From contig JAFSGE010000042.1 of NCBI GenBank assembly GCA_017434885.1, positions 1-64,000 on the forward strand: DNA of 64,000 nt, in the 5' to 3' direction. Under the pieces are notes generated by a model, which searched no databases, was not told the origin of the DNA, and saw only the letters and a program-made list of their open reading frames with translations. Numbering within the stretch: position 1 is the first letter of the stretch; each line of letters begins with the position of its first letter. Of this stretch, positions 1-6,939 are shown in pieces. The DNA is from Lachnospiraceae bacterium. Its GTDB lineage: Bacteria > Bacillota > Clostridia > Lachnospirales > Lachnospiraceae. The position numbers and the translations under genes were made by a program.

Positions 1-78
1 GGCTTGTATAAGGTGGCGCAGGAGCCGAAGGACAAGCGTCTTTTACACTACGCCCAGCGTCTGCAGATGGCCGCATAA
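1..78 (+). CDS. C-terminal end of an unidentified protein (5' end outside window)
   Basis: An open frame runs from the window edge to a TAA at 76-78 and encodes 25 residues ending in RLQMAA. The tail is rich in Lys, Arg and Gln. I do not recognise the family from so little sequence. The frame is supported by a good intrinsic terminator that follows at 122-175 and by the absence of other coding sense here. It could be the last gene of a phage or conjugative element, since the next gene is of a type often found in such elements, but that is only inference. Confidence 0.45.
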   Translation, partial: GLYKVAQEPKDKRLLHYAQRLQMAA

Positions 79-121
79 GTGTTTTGGACTATCCGTCCAA
101 TGACAAAGACTTGACTTTGAG

Positions 122-175
122 ATATCCTTTTACCAGGACCTCTGAATGGGTTCCGGTAAGAGGATATTTTTATTA
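122..175 (+). terminator. Intrinsic terminator
   Basis: A 13-bp stem with one G-U pair (122-134 with 155-167) is followed by a T-rich tract. It sits between the end of the partial first gene and the ribosome binding site of the next gene. A smaller hairpin, TTGGAC (84-89) with GTCCAA (95-100), lies just upstream. Confidence 0.7.
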
Positions 176-191
176 GGAGAGGAGGATTGTC

Positions 192-650
192 ATGGGAACC
201 AATTATTATTTTATGAGTAAGAATAAGGAACTGATGCAGACTTGTTTTGCAGAGAAGTCGGAGTGGGGCGTGCTTGGCGAGGAGTATACCATCGTGGATG
301 AGCCGTATCTTGGTTATCGGTGTCATTTGAATAAATTAAGCTCTGGATGGCGGCCCTTGTTTCAGAAGCATGGGGCGTTTGATAGTTTTCGGAAGCTGGA
401 GGCGTTTTGCCGGGAGCATCAGACAGATTTGGAAATTTATGATGAATACGGGCGGCAGTATTCTTGGGAAGAATATTTTGAGACAGTTTATGCACATAGC
501 CGGAGTCATCCGGAACCGGTGAAGTGGGTGTATGAAGTGAACCCTATGTCACCGGATAAGAAACTCTACCTGCGGACAGTGGGATGCAGTGAAGAGGAGG
601 CGGAGCTTTATAGTCCTTTTAATCATATGGAGTATGAAAAGACGCTTTAG
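192..650 (+). CDS. Small phage-type hypothetical protein (MGTNYYF-type), probably truncated by an amber codon
   Basis: The gene starts at an ATG preceded by a strong GGAGAGGAGG site and encodes 152 residues beginning MGTNYYFMSKN. Proteins with this opening are commonly seen as small uncharacterised proteins in Firmicutes phages and mobile elements; no function is known to me. The sequence is rich in aromatic and acidic residues and has no signal peptide or membrane segment. The TAG at 648-650 does not look like the natural end: the same frame continues for 34 more sense codons to 755 and ends in DYLFDWTEGEFI, which reads like the natural C-terminus. The gene is therefore probably a recent nonsense mutant. 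Confidence 0.6.
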   Translation: MGTNYYFMSKNKELMQTCFAEKSEWGVLGEEYTIVDEPYLGYRCHLNKLSSGWRPLFQKHGAFDSFRKLEAFCREHQTDLEIYDEYGRQYSWEEYFETVYAHSRSHPEPVKWVYEVNPMSPDKKLYLRTVGCSEEEAELYSPFNHMEYEKTL

Positions 651-755
651 AAAGCAAGACAGAAATTCGGTGTGTATGAGCGGGAGTATGAGGATATAAA
701 GTATTGGAATGATCCGGATTATTTGTTTGATTGGACGGAAGGGGAGTTTATATAG
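651..755 (+). pseudogene. In-frame continuation of the preceding gene beyond the amber codon
   Basis: After TAG 648-650 the same frame stays open for 34 codons to TAG 753-755. The translation has the same composition as the upstream part (acidic, with Tyr, Trp and Asp) and ends in WTEGEFI. No start codon or ribosome binding site precedes it, so it would be translated only by readthrough or after reversion of the amber codon. A sequencing error at 648 would also explain it. Confidence 0.6.
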
Positions 756-816
756 GTATAAAGCAAGCAAAAGAATAACAATTGTCAATTCCGCAAACAC
801 TATAGCATAAATGCAG

Positions 817-867
817 ATTTAAGTAAAAGTACACACAAAAATAGATGGTGTGTGCTTTTACTTAAAT
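817..867. promoter_or_regulatory. Upstream inverted-repeat operator of the AbiE-like locus
   Basis: Two 20-nt arms, 817-836 and 848-867, are complementary except for one position, with an 11-nt loop. The element lies just upstream of the -35 box of the toxin-antitoxin promoter. AbiEi antitoxins are known to autoregulate by binding inverted repeats, so this is a likely operator. It could also act as a terminator-like hairpin. The left arm closely resembles the sequence at 901-922, giving two direct copies. Confidence 0.55.
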
Positions 868-872
868 ATTTG

Positions 873-901
873 TTGACGAAGTATCTGTGTAATGCTAAAA
901 T
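873..901 (+). promoter_or_regulatory. Promoter of the AbiE-like locus
   Basis: TTGACG at 873-878 and TAAAAT at 896-901 are separated by 17 nt, a good SigA-type promoter. It is placed between two inverted repeats (817-867 and 913-937), which suits repression by the encoded antitoxin. Confidence 0.65.
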
Positions 902-912
902 TTGAGTAAAGA

Positions 913-937
913 TACACACAAACTATAATTGTGTGTA
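913..937. promoter_or_regulatory. Downstream inverted-repeat operator of the AbiE-like locus
   Basis: TACACACAA (913-921) is perfectly complementary to TTGTGTGTA (929-937) across a 7-nt spacer. It overlaps the expected transcription start and shares the ACACAC core with the upstream inverted repeat. A bound repressor here would block transcription start or clearance. Confidence 0.55.
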
Positions 938-964
938 TAAACGCTTAAATGGAGTTGGTGGATT

Positions 965-1507
965 ATGGTTTTGACATATAAGCAATGTATAGAGAAATAT
1001 GGTAGCGACCATATGTTAAAAAAAGAAATAGCGGAAGGAAATCTTTTTCAAAAGGAGAAGGGCATTTATTCCTTGGGCAGAAATTGTTCTGAGTTGGAGA
1101 TTATCAGTGCGAAATATCCGAAGGCGGTATTTACCGGAGAGAGTGCTTTTTATTATCATGGATTAACGGACGTGATTCCTGATTTTTATCATTTGGCAAC
1201 CGTCAGAACCGATGGCAGGATTAAGGATGAGCGGGTGAAGCAGACCTTTTTGAAAGAGGATATTTTTGATATGGGGCAGATTAAGATGCCGTATCATAAC
1301 ATTGAAATATGCATTTATAACTTGGAGAGAATGCTGATTGAACTTGTAAGATTCCGTGGCAAATTGCCATTTGACTATTACAAGGAGATTATCGGTTCGT
1401 ACAGGAATCGTGTGGAGACTATGGATATTGCGAAGGTAGAAGAGTACGCAGCCAAGTTTAAGCATTCGAGTAAAATGATGCAGGTTATTGAGTTGGAGGT
1501 ATTGTAG
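965..1507 (+). CDS. Type IV toxin-antitoxin AbiEi-family antitoxin
   Basis: This 180-residue protein has an N-terminal winged-helix-like segment (about residues 5-45, with KEKGIYSLG as the wing) followed by the AbiEi core containing the TGESAFYYHGLTD stretch (about 60-72). AbiEi proteins act as antitoxins and as autorepressors that bind inverted repeats in their promoter, and two such repeats flank the promoter here. The stop TAG overlaps the GTG of the next gene by one base, so the two are translationally coupled, as is typical for antitoxin-toxin pairs. An ATG in a GGAG context (ggagttggtgg) supports the start. No membrane segments are present. Confidence 0.8.
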   Translation: MVLTYKQCIEKYGSDHMLKKEIAEGNLFQKEKGIYSLGRNCSELEIISAKYPKAVFTGESAFYYHGLTDVIPDFYHLATVRTDGRIKDERVKQTFLKEDIFDMGQIKMPYHNIEICIYNLERMLIELVRFRGKLPFDYYKEIIGSYRNRVETMDIAKVEEYAAKFKHSSKMMQVIELEVL

Positions 1508-2304
1508 TGAACTTGTTGGATGAAGTAGATAAAATTAAAAAGGACGGATACAGCGAAGCAAATGCAGAAGCAAAGCTGTGTCAGGATATTATTATAAAGG
1601 CAATTTCGCAGAGTAGTCTGAATAGAAATGTCACCATTAAAGGCGGTGTAGTTATGCGTAGCCTGTCCAAGAATGCAAGACGAGCTACGCAGGATTTGGA
1701 CTTAGATTTTATTCGATTTTCCATATCCGAAGAATCTATAGGCATATTTGTTGAAAAGCTGAATTGTATAGATGGAATTCGATTGCGGATGTCAGCACCC
1801 ATAGAGGAATTAAAACATCAGGATTATAAAGGCAAGCGTATTCATATTGAGATATCCGATGACTACGGCAATGTGCTTTCGCTGAAAATGGATATCGGTG
1901 TACATAAAGATTTGGATATTGAACAGGAAGAGTATTGTTTTGATGTATGTTTTCAAGAGGATTCTGCTAGTGTGTTAATCAATTCATGCGAGCAGATGAT
2001 TACTGAAAAATTGAAATCTCTGATGCATTTCGGAACCCGGTCTACCAGATATAAAGATGTATTTGATATCTGCTATTTGTCTGATTTGGCAGATATGGAG
2101 AAGCTTCGATTCTGCATACAGAAGTACATATATGCTGACACCACAATTGATGTAAATGATGCGGATGAAATTCGAAGAAGGGCAGAAAGAATTTTTAACA
2201 GCAGTACATACAAAAAGCAAGTGGAGCGGTCTAAAAAGAATTGGCTTGATTTATCGGTGGATGAGGTACTGAAGAAGGATTTGGAGTTCCTTTATACAAT
2301 ATAG
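1507..2304 (+). CDS. Nucleotidyltransferase AbiEii/AbiGii-family toxin
   Basis: The 265-residue protein has the marks of a DUF1814/AbiEii nucleotidyltransferase: KGG at about residues 45-47, and TQDLDLD at 61-67, whose Asp residues 63 and 65 would bind metal. AbiEii-type toxins are nucleotidyltransferases that stop growth, and the family is linked to phage abortive infection. The gene starts at GTG overlapping the antitoxin stop by one base. The length is close to that usual for the family and no motif is visibly lost, so the toxin is probably active. The ending KKDLEFLYTI also suggests an intact C-terminus. Confidence 0.8.
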   Translation: MNLLDEVDKIKKDGYSEANAEAKLCQDIIIKAISQSSLNRNVTIKGGVVMRSLSKNARRATQDLDLDFIRFSISEESIGIFVEKLNCIDGIRLRMSAPIEELKHQDYKGKRIHIEISDDYGNVLSLKMDIGVHKDLDIEQEEYCFDVCFQEDSASVLINSCEQMITEKLKSLMHFGTRSTRYKDVFDICYLSDLADMEKLRFCIQKYIYADTTIDVNDADEIRRRAERIFNSSTYKKQVERSKKNWLDLSVDEVLKKDLEFLYTI

Positions 2305-2321
2305 CGAAAGGAGAAACGGCG

Positions 2322-2942
2322 ATGCTTTACAATTATATAAAAGAACATTACAAAGAAGCAGAGCCGATTTTTCTTGCTGATTTGTTGATTGAGAATATTA
2401 CTGAGTCTGAATTAAACCAGCAACTGAAGGAACTCTGTGAAAAAGGTTCGTTGCAGCAATATGATGAAGAAGTATATTTCATTCCCAAGAAGTCAAAATT
2501 TAACCTCGCTGTTGGTCCGAATGCAGATATGGTGGCAAGATATCGTTTTGTTTCCAAAGGTGATAATGTAGATGGTTTCTATGCCGGTAATACATTCGCT
2601 AACCAGATAGGGATTTCTACGCAGGTTCCTTATGTGATTGAGATTGTAAGTAACAATGTTTCGGATGATGGAGAGGTCCTGATTGGTAACAGAAGATTTG
2701 TTGTAAGAAAAACGGTTGTACCGATAACAAAAGAGAATGTGTATGTGTTACAGATGCTGGAGCTATTGGTGAAGCTTGATACATATCTTGATTGTAGTTA
2801 TGAAGAGGCCAGAGAGAAATTTGCGGAGTACATATCTGTTTGTGGAATTGCAAAGAGTGATGTGGAGCTATTTATCAAAGAATATCCTAAGTCTACGCTT
2901 AAATATTATTACGAACTGGAGCTAGACAAGATACTCACATAG
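2322..2942 (+). CDS. AbiEi-like/DUF6088-type protein, third gene of the AbiE-like locus
   Basis: This 206-residue protein begins 17 nt after the toxin with a good AAAGGAG site. The first 70 residues look like a winged helix (QLKELCEKGSLQQYDEEVYFIP), followed by an AbiEi/DUF6088-like core with YAGNTFANQIG. It resembles the antitoxin family rather than the toxin. Known AbiE operons have two genes, so a second antitoxin-like protein is notable. It may contribute DNA binding or set target recognition. Family assignment is by motif reading only. Confidence 0.6.
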   Translation: MLYNYIKEHYKEAEPIFLADLLIENITESELNQQLKELCEKGSLQQYDEEVYFIPKKSKFNLAVGPNADMVARYRFVSKGDNVDGFYAGNTFANQIGISTQVPYVIEIVSNNVSDDGEVLIGNRRFVVRKTVVPITKENVYVLQMLELLVKLDTYLDCSYEEAREKFAEYISVCGIAKSDVELFIKEYPKSTLKYYYELELDKILT

Positions 2943-3230
2943 AGAATAAGAATGTGTATCACACCGGTGCTACGACGCATTAAAAGTGGAACACACTGTG
3001 TGTCATTTTGTAAAAATAAGCATCGTGATACATTTTTGATACTTTCCCCCGGAAAAAGACTAAATAATAGGTAAAATACCCATAATATGAGTCAAAAAAC
3101 GGCAAAAACCGTAACAATTAAGTTTCTAAATAAGCAAAATCAGACCGTGAAGGTGGATGTACTGTAGGTTGGTCATGGTGCTACTATCATTGAGTAATTA
3201 AATACTTTTTGAGTATCAATTGACTTAATT
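2943..3230. other. Gene-poor spacer with a possible 26-codon ORF
   Basis: No gene of ordinary size is visible. An ATG at 3087 opens a 26-codon frame to TAG 3165-3167, whose product is basic and ends VKVDVL. It has no ribosome binding site and may be a relic. A short near-palindrome, ACACA with TGTGT, lies around 2992-3004 and echoes the ACACAC cores upstream of the toxin-antitoxin genes. Confidence 0.3.
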
Positions 3231-3267
3231 GGCTCAGCCCTTTGTTTACAAGGGGTTGAGCCTTTTT
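3231..3267 (+). terminator. Intrinsic terminator
   Basis: GGCTCAGCCCTT (3231-3242) pairs with AAGGGGTTGAGCC (3250-3262) around a 7-nt loop and is followed by TTTTT. It separates the toxin-antitoxin locus from the next operon, whose promoter begins 22 nt downstream. Confidence 0.8.
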
Positions 3268-3288
3268 CGTATAAAATACAATTTGTAA

Positions 3289-3317
3289 TTGAGTGTTATC
3301 AAAAATGATAATATAAT
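3289..3317 (+). promoter_or_regulatory. Promoter with an inverted repeat inside the spacer
   Basis: TTGAGT (3289-3294) and TATAAT (3312-3317) are 17 nt apart. Nearly the whole spacer is a perfect inverted repeat: TTATCA (3296-3301), AAAA, TGATAA (3306-3311). A protein bound there would cover the promoter. The first gene downstream encodes a winged-helix regulator, so autoregulation is likely by inference. Confidence 0.75.
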
Positions 3318-3341
3318 CAAGAATAAGAAAGGTGGAGTGAA

Positions 3342-3836
3342 ATGAATATAACAGAAATACTTTCAAATCCAATCAGAATACAAGTGATGCAGTATTTACA
3401 AATTTATGGTGAAGCGACAACAAAGCAGATAGCAGAAGCGTTGAGTGATATTTCAACGCCTACTTTGTACCGTCACATTAATATTATGTTGGAGCAAGAA
3501 GCTTTACTTGTAAAAGAAGAACGTAAAGTCAGAGGTAGTACAGAGCGCTTATTAGTTATTAATGAAGAAAAATTTGGAATGTCGGAGAATTTATCACAGG
3601 ATGCATATCAATTTCTGATGGGTCTATATATGAATTTTCAGAAGTATTGTGAAAATGATACTGTAAATCCAAAGGATGACAGGCTGAGTTTAAGGACTTG
3701 TATACTGAGACTTTCAGACAGCAGATACGATGAATTAATGGATGAGATAGGGAAAGTTATAGAGAAGTATCAAATGATGAATGAGGGTGGAAAGGAAAGA
3801 AATCTATCTATAATTTCGGCACCTATTGATGTATAA
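3342..3836 (+). CDS. ArsR-like winged-helix transcriptional regulator
   Basis: The 164-residue protein begins with an ArsR-type helix-turn-helix: NPIRIQVMQYL, then TTKQIAEAL and the recognition helix STPTLYRHINIMLEQ, and the wing around VRGSTERL. The C-terminal half is helical and probably mediates dimerisation or ligand sensing; no Cys-rich metal site is visible. The gene follows GGTGGAG at good spacing and overlaps the next gene by 11 nt, so it leads an operon. The inverted repeat in its promoter is the natural candidate binding site. Confidence 0.75.
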   Translation: MNITEILSNPIRIQVMQYLQIYGEATTKQIAEALSDISTPTLYRHINIMLEQEALLVKEERKVRGSTERLLVINEEKFGMSENLSQDAYQFLMGLYMNFQKYCENDTVNPKDDRLSLRTCILRLSDSRYDELMDEIGKVIEKYQMMNEGGKERNLSIISAPIDV

Positions 3837-4467
3837 TAGAAAGGAATATTTTGCTATTGGAAAAGTATTTGTTCATGGATTAGGACAAACACCAGAGAGT
3901 TGGAATATGGTGCTTTCGTCTATGGATGAGACGGAGAAATGTGTGTGTCCTAATTTGGTAGAAGGTGTAAAGAATCAAAATGTGAACTATAAGAATTTGT
4001 ATAAAGCATTTTCAGAGTTGTGTGATGAGTTTGATGAATCAATTAATTTGTGTGGACTGTCATTAGGTGGTGTCTTGGCATTAAATTATGCCATTGAAAG
4101 ACCGGAAAAAGTAAAATCGTTGGTTCTTATTGCGACTCCATATAAGATACCCAAAATGCTTTTGAAATTGCAAAACATATGCTTTCGGTTTATGCCAAAG
4201 TCCATGTTTCAACAGATGGGTTTTGAGAAAAAAGATTATATTGGTTTGTGCAAATCCATGATGGAGTTGGATTTTACGGATAGATTGGATAATATATCAT
4301 GTCCGGTAATGATAGTTTGCGGAGAAAAGGACAATGCAAATAAAAAGGCTGCAAAGGAATTGGCAACGCTTTTGAAGCATGCCAAATTAGAGATTGTTAG
4401 TGGTGCAGGGCATGAGGTGAATGTTGAAGCTCCAGATAAATTGGGGAAATTGCTGCGTTCAATATAA
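3826..4467 (+). CDS. Alpha/beta hydrolase
   Basis: The 213-residue protein has the alpha/beta hydrolase pattern: the oxyanion region VHGLGQ (about residues 16-21), the nucleophile elbow GLSLGG with Ser79, the acid in CGEKDN, and the catalytic His in GAGHEVN near the C-terminus. It lacks a signal peptide and should be cytoplasmic. The substrate cannot be told from sequence. The start is uncertain: the ATG used overlaps the regulator gene and has no strong ribosome binding site, so translation may be coupled or begin slightly downstream. The regulator gene upstream probably controls it. Confidence 0.75.
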   Translation: MMYNRKEYFAIGKVFVHGLGQTPESWNMVLSSMDETEKCVCPNLVEGVKNQNVNYKNLYKAFSELCDEFDESINLCGLSLGGVLALNYAIERPEKVKSLVLIATPYKIPKMLLKLQNICFRFMPKSMFQQMGFEKKDYIGLCKSMMELDFTDRLDNISCPVMIVCGEKDNANKKAAKELATLLKHAKLEIVSGAGHEVNVEAPDKLGKLLRSI

Positions 4468-4486
4468 GTGAGGTTAAATATATATT

Positions 4487-5125
4487 ATGGCTGATATACA
4501 TAGGATTAGTGCTGGTAATGTAAACTGTTATATCGTGGTTGGTAAAGATAAAGCCATATTAATTGACACAGGAAGAAAAAAATATCGGGAAAGAATTTTG
4601 GATAAATGCAAAGAGTATCATGTGAGTTTAATAGTACTCACACATGGACACATGGATCATTGTCAGAATGCAGCTTATCTTGCGAACGCTTTAAATATTC
4701 CGATTGCAATGAGTAAAAAAGATCTTAACATGATACCGGATAATAGGAAACAAAAAATGTCGGCAAAAACTCTTTTGGGGAAGATAGTATTATTAGTATC
4801 TTTAAGTAGTTTTGAAAAGGATACTTTAGATATATTTGAACCAATGTTGTATTTACAGGATGGAGACAACTTGAATGAATATGGTGTTGATGCAAAGGTT
4901 GTAGAATTGCCAGGGCATACAGAGGGTTCTATTGGGTTAGAGATAGAAGGAGACAAACTGTTTGTGGGAGATGCTTTAATGAATATGTTTTATCCAACTA
5001 TATCAATGCTGTACACAGATGAAGATAAAATGCTAGAAAGTGCAAAACGCATTGGTGAAATGGGAGCGAAAACAATTTATTTTGGACATGGGAAACAAAA
5101 ACGAAATTGGAGATGGGTGAAATAA
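4487..5125 (+). CDS. MBL-fold metallo-hydrolase
   Basis: The 212-residue protein carries the full metallo-beta-lactamase fold signature: THGHMDH with His53, His55, Asp57 and His58, then a metal His in LPGHTEGS, the bridging Asp in FVGDAL, and a last His in YFGHGKQ. It therefore should bind two metal ions and hydrolyse an ester, thioester or similar bond. It lacks a signal peptide. It lies 19 nt after the hydrolase gene and is likely cotranscribed with it; the pair could act in turn on a small ester or lactone, which is inference only. Confidence 0.8.
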   Translation: MADIHRISAGNVNCYIVVGKDKAILIDTGRKKYRERILDKCKEYHVSLIVLTHGHMDHCQNAAYLANALNIPIAMSKKDLNMIPDNRKQKMSAKTLLGKIVLLVSLSSFEKDTLDIFEPMLYLQDGDNLNEYGVDAKVVELPGHTEGSIGLEIEGDKLFVGDALMNMFYPTISMLYTDEDKMLESAKRIGEMGAKTIYFGHGKQKRNWRWVK

Positions 5126-5126
5126 A

Positions 5127-5584
5127 ATGGATATTGTTAAATTTAATGTTGATATGCAGGAGCAAGCGAATAATTTTTTTAAAAATGTTTTTCTGCCGTG
5201 GGTATACCCTATTCCCCAAAAGATAGACATGCAGATGTAGCAAATGTAGAAAGCCATTATATGACTAATGATTGTTTTTAGTGCCTGATTGGCGATAACA
5301 AGGTGATAGGAACGAGAGCAATTCGTAAAATAGATGATGCAAATAAGATTACTGAATTAAAAAGAATGTTTGTGTTGCCGGAATTTCAAGGGAGTGGTTA
5401 TGGAAGGTTATTATTAGAGCATGCAGTAAAAAGTGCACGTGAGCAAAAGTACCAGAAAATGTGTTTAGATACCAGAAAACAGTTTTCGGTGGCACAACAT
5501 TTATATCGAAGTGTAGGTTTTCGGGAAACTGAAAGATATAACGATAACGAGCATGCGGAACTTTATTTTGAAATGAATTTATGA
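5127..5584 (+). pseudogene. GNAT-family acetyltransferase, frameshifted and interrupted by a stop
   Basis: A frame opens at 5127 (MDIVKFNVDMQEQ) directly after the MBL gene and is lost near 5190-5200. GNAT-like sequence continues in a second frame (GIPYSPKDRHADVANVESHY), meets TAG at 5279-5281 where a Trp codon is likely, and resumes with LIGDNKVIGTRAI. It then has the acetyl-CoA-binding motif QGSGYGRLL and the ending SVGFRETERY. Joining the pieces gives a normal GNAT of about 150 residues. Two independent lesions argue for real decay rather than a sequencing error. The intact-looking C-terminal frame begins at 5303. Confidence 0.75.
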
Positions 5585-5629
5585 TAAAAGATTCCTTTAT
5601 TAATACAGACGAAAGTGGGAAACGAAACG

Positions 5630-6097
5630 ATGATATTTGATAAAGCAACTATAAAAGATATAGGTGTATTGACTGATTTACGAATTGCATATTTAAATGA
5701 GGATTTAGGTGTTATTTCGGACGAAAACTTAGAGTTGATGCAAGCATCTTTACCAAGCTATTATGAAAAGCACCTCAACAAAGATTTGATGGCTTATGTG
5801 GCAAGGGACGAGATGGATATTGTTTCATGTGCATTTTTGTTGATAGTGGAAAAACCTATGAGTCCGTCATTTATTACCGGGAAGACAGGAACTGTTTTAA
5901 ATGTTTATACGAAGCCGGAGTATAGGAAGAAAGGTTATGTAAAGAAATTAATGACTATGATGTTGGAAGATGCCAGAGCAGAAAGTGTGAGCATTATTGA
6001 ATTAAAAGCAACCGAGGATGGATATTCACTTTATAAATCTGTTGGTTTTGAGGATGTTGTAGCCAAGTATTATAATATGAAAATTGTGTTGCGGTAA
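5630..6097 (+). CDS. GNAT-family N-acetyltransferase
   Basis: The 155-residue protein starts MIFDKATIKDI and has the GNAT core: the beta4 strand TGTVLNVYTKPEYR, the CoA pyrophosphate loop RKKGYVKKL (a Q/RxxGxG/A variant) and the C-terminal LYKSVGFEDV. The substrate is unknown. I chose ATG 5630 over an upstream GTG at 5615 because a truncated paralogue at 9570 starts at the same place. It is probably cotranscribed with the adjacent small genes. Confidence 0.8.
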   Translation: MIFDKATIKDIGVLTDLRIAYLNEDLGVISDENLELMQASLPSYYEKHLNKDLMAYVARDEMDIVSCAFLLIVEKPMSPSFITGKTGTVLNVYTKPEYRKKGYVKKLMTMMLEDARAESVSIIELKATEDGYSLYKSVGFEDVVAKYYNMKIVLR

Positions 6098-6115
6098 TTG
6101 ATGTGGAGGTATCAC

Positions 6116-6493
6116 ATGGAAGAAAAAATCACCCTATGCGGAGATAATTGTATAGAATGTCCCAGATACAATGCGCATAGTGAGGAAGAACTGAGGAATG
6201 TAGCAGAGCTATGGTATCGGGTAGGCTGGCGAGATCGCATTGTAACCAATGAAGAAATCAGATGTGAAGGATGTTCTTCACGCAAACAGTGTACATATCA
6301 TTTGGTAGAATGCACAAAGGCGCATAACGTAGATAAATGTAATCAATGTGCAGAGTTTCCGTGTGAAAAGATTAGTAACATGTTGGGACGTTCTAAGGAG
6401 TATCAGAAACGATGCAAAGAGGTCTGCTCGTATGCAGAGTATGATATGCTGGAGAAAGCATTTTTTGATAAGGGAAATAACTTGAGGAAGTAA
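6116..6493 (+). CDS. DUF3795-like cysteine-rich protein
   Basis: The 125-residue protein opens CGDNCIECPRY and has further Cys pairs in CEGCSSRKQC and CNQCAEFPC. This spacing resembles the DUF3795 family, whose Cys clusters probably bind zinc or an iron-sulfur centre. No biochemical role is known to me. The ATG at 6116 is chosen because GGAGG (6105-6109) lies six bases upstream; a more distal ATG at 6098 would put that site inside the gene. It sits in a run of small cytoplasmic enzyme genes. Confidence 0.7.
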   Translation: MEEKITLCGDNCIECPRYNAHSEEELRNVAELWYRVGWRDRIVTNEEIRCEGCSSRKQCTYHLVECTKAHNVDKCNQCAEFPCEKISNMLGRSKEYQKRCKEVCSYAEYDMLEKAFFDKGNNLRK

Positions 6494-6508
6494 AGAGGAT
6501 TTGTTGTT

Positions 6509-6925
6509 ATGGATTTAAATACAATACAAAAATTTATTCAAAAGCAAAAGGTTAGTTTCATATGTTCTGTGGATGAGAATGGTTGTCCGAATGTAAAAGC
6601 AATGTTGAAACCTAGAAAAATGAATGGATTGAAGGAATTCTATTTCTCCACAAATACATCATCTCTCAGAGTGAAGCAATTTCTAAGCAATTCTAATGCA
6701 AGTATTTATTTTTATCGTAAGGGATTAATTAAATATACTGGTGTTATGTTAGTTGGAAAGATGGAAATCTTAACAGATCAAGAAACAAAAGATATGATTT
6801 GGAGAAAAGGGGACACCATGTTTTATAAGAAAGGTGTTACGGATCCGGATTATTGTGTTCTGAAATTTACTGCACAGAGTGGCAGATATTATTGTGATTT
6901 GAAGACGGAGAGTTTTGAGGTATAG
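6509..6925 (+). CDS. Pyridoxamine 5'-phosphate oxidase-like flavin-binding protein
   Basis: The 138-residue protein has the split-barrel layout of the PPOX family: an early strand KVSFICSVDENGCPNVKAM, a phosphate-contact region FYFSTNTSSLRVKQF, and a late VLKFTAQSGRYYCDL. Such proteins bind FMN or a related cofactor and reduce or oxidise small molecules; they are also common in resistance or detoxification settings. The specific substrate is unknown. Length is usual for the short PPOX group. Confidence 0.75.
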   Translation: MDLNTIQKFIQKQKVSFICSVDENGCPNVKAMLKPRKMNGLKEFYFSTNTSSLRVKQFLSNSNASIYFYRKGLIKYTGVMLVGKMEILTDQETKDMIWRKGDTMFYKKGVTDPDYCVLKFTAQSGRYYCDLKTESFEV

Positions 6926-6939
6926 CGAGGATAACTATT

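Noticed and set aside
3087..3167. 26-codon ORF as a real small gene
   Set aside because: It has no ribosome binding site and no recognised homologue, so it is listed only as a feature of the spacer.
5127..5584. Programmed frameshift in the GNAT gene
   Set aside because: No slippery heptamer or downstream stimulatory structure is evident, and an additional in-frame stop would also have to be bypassed; decay is simpler.
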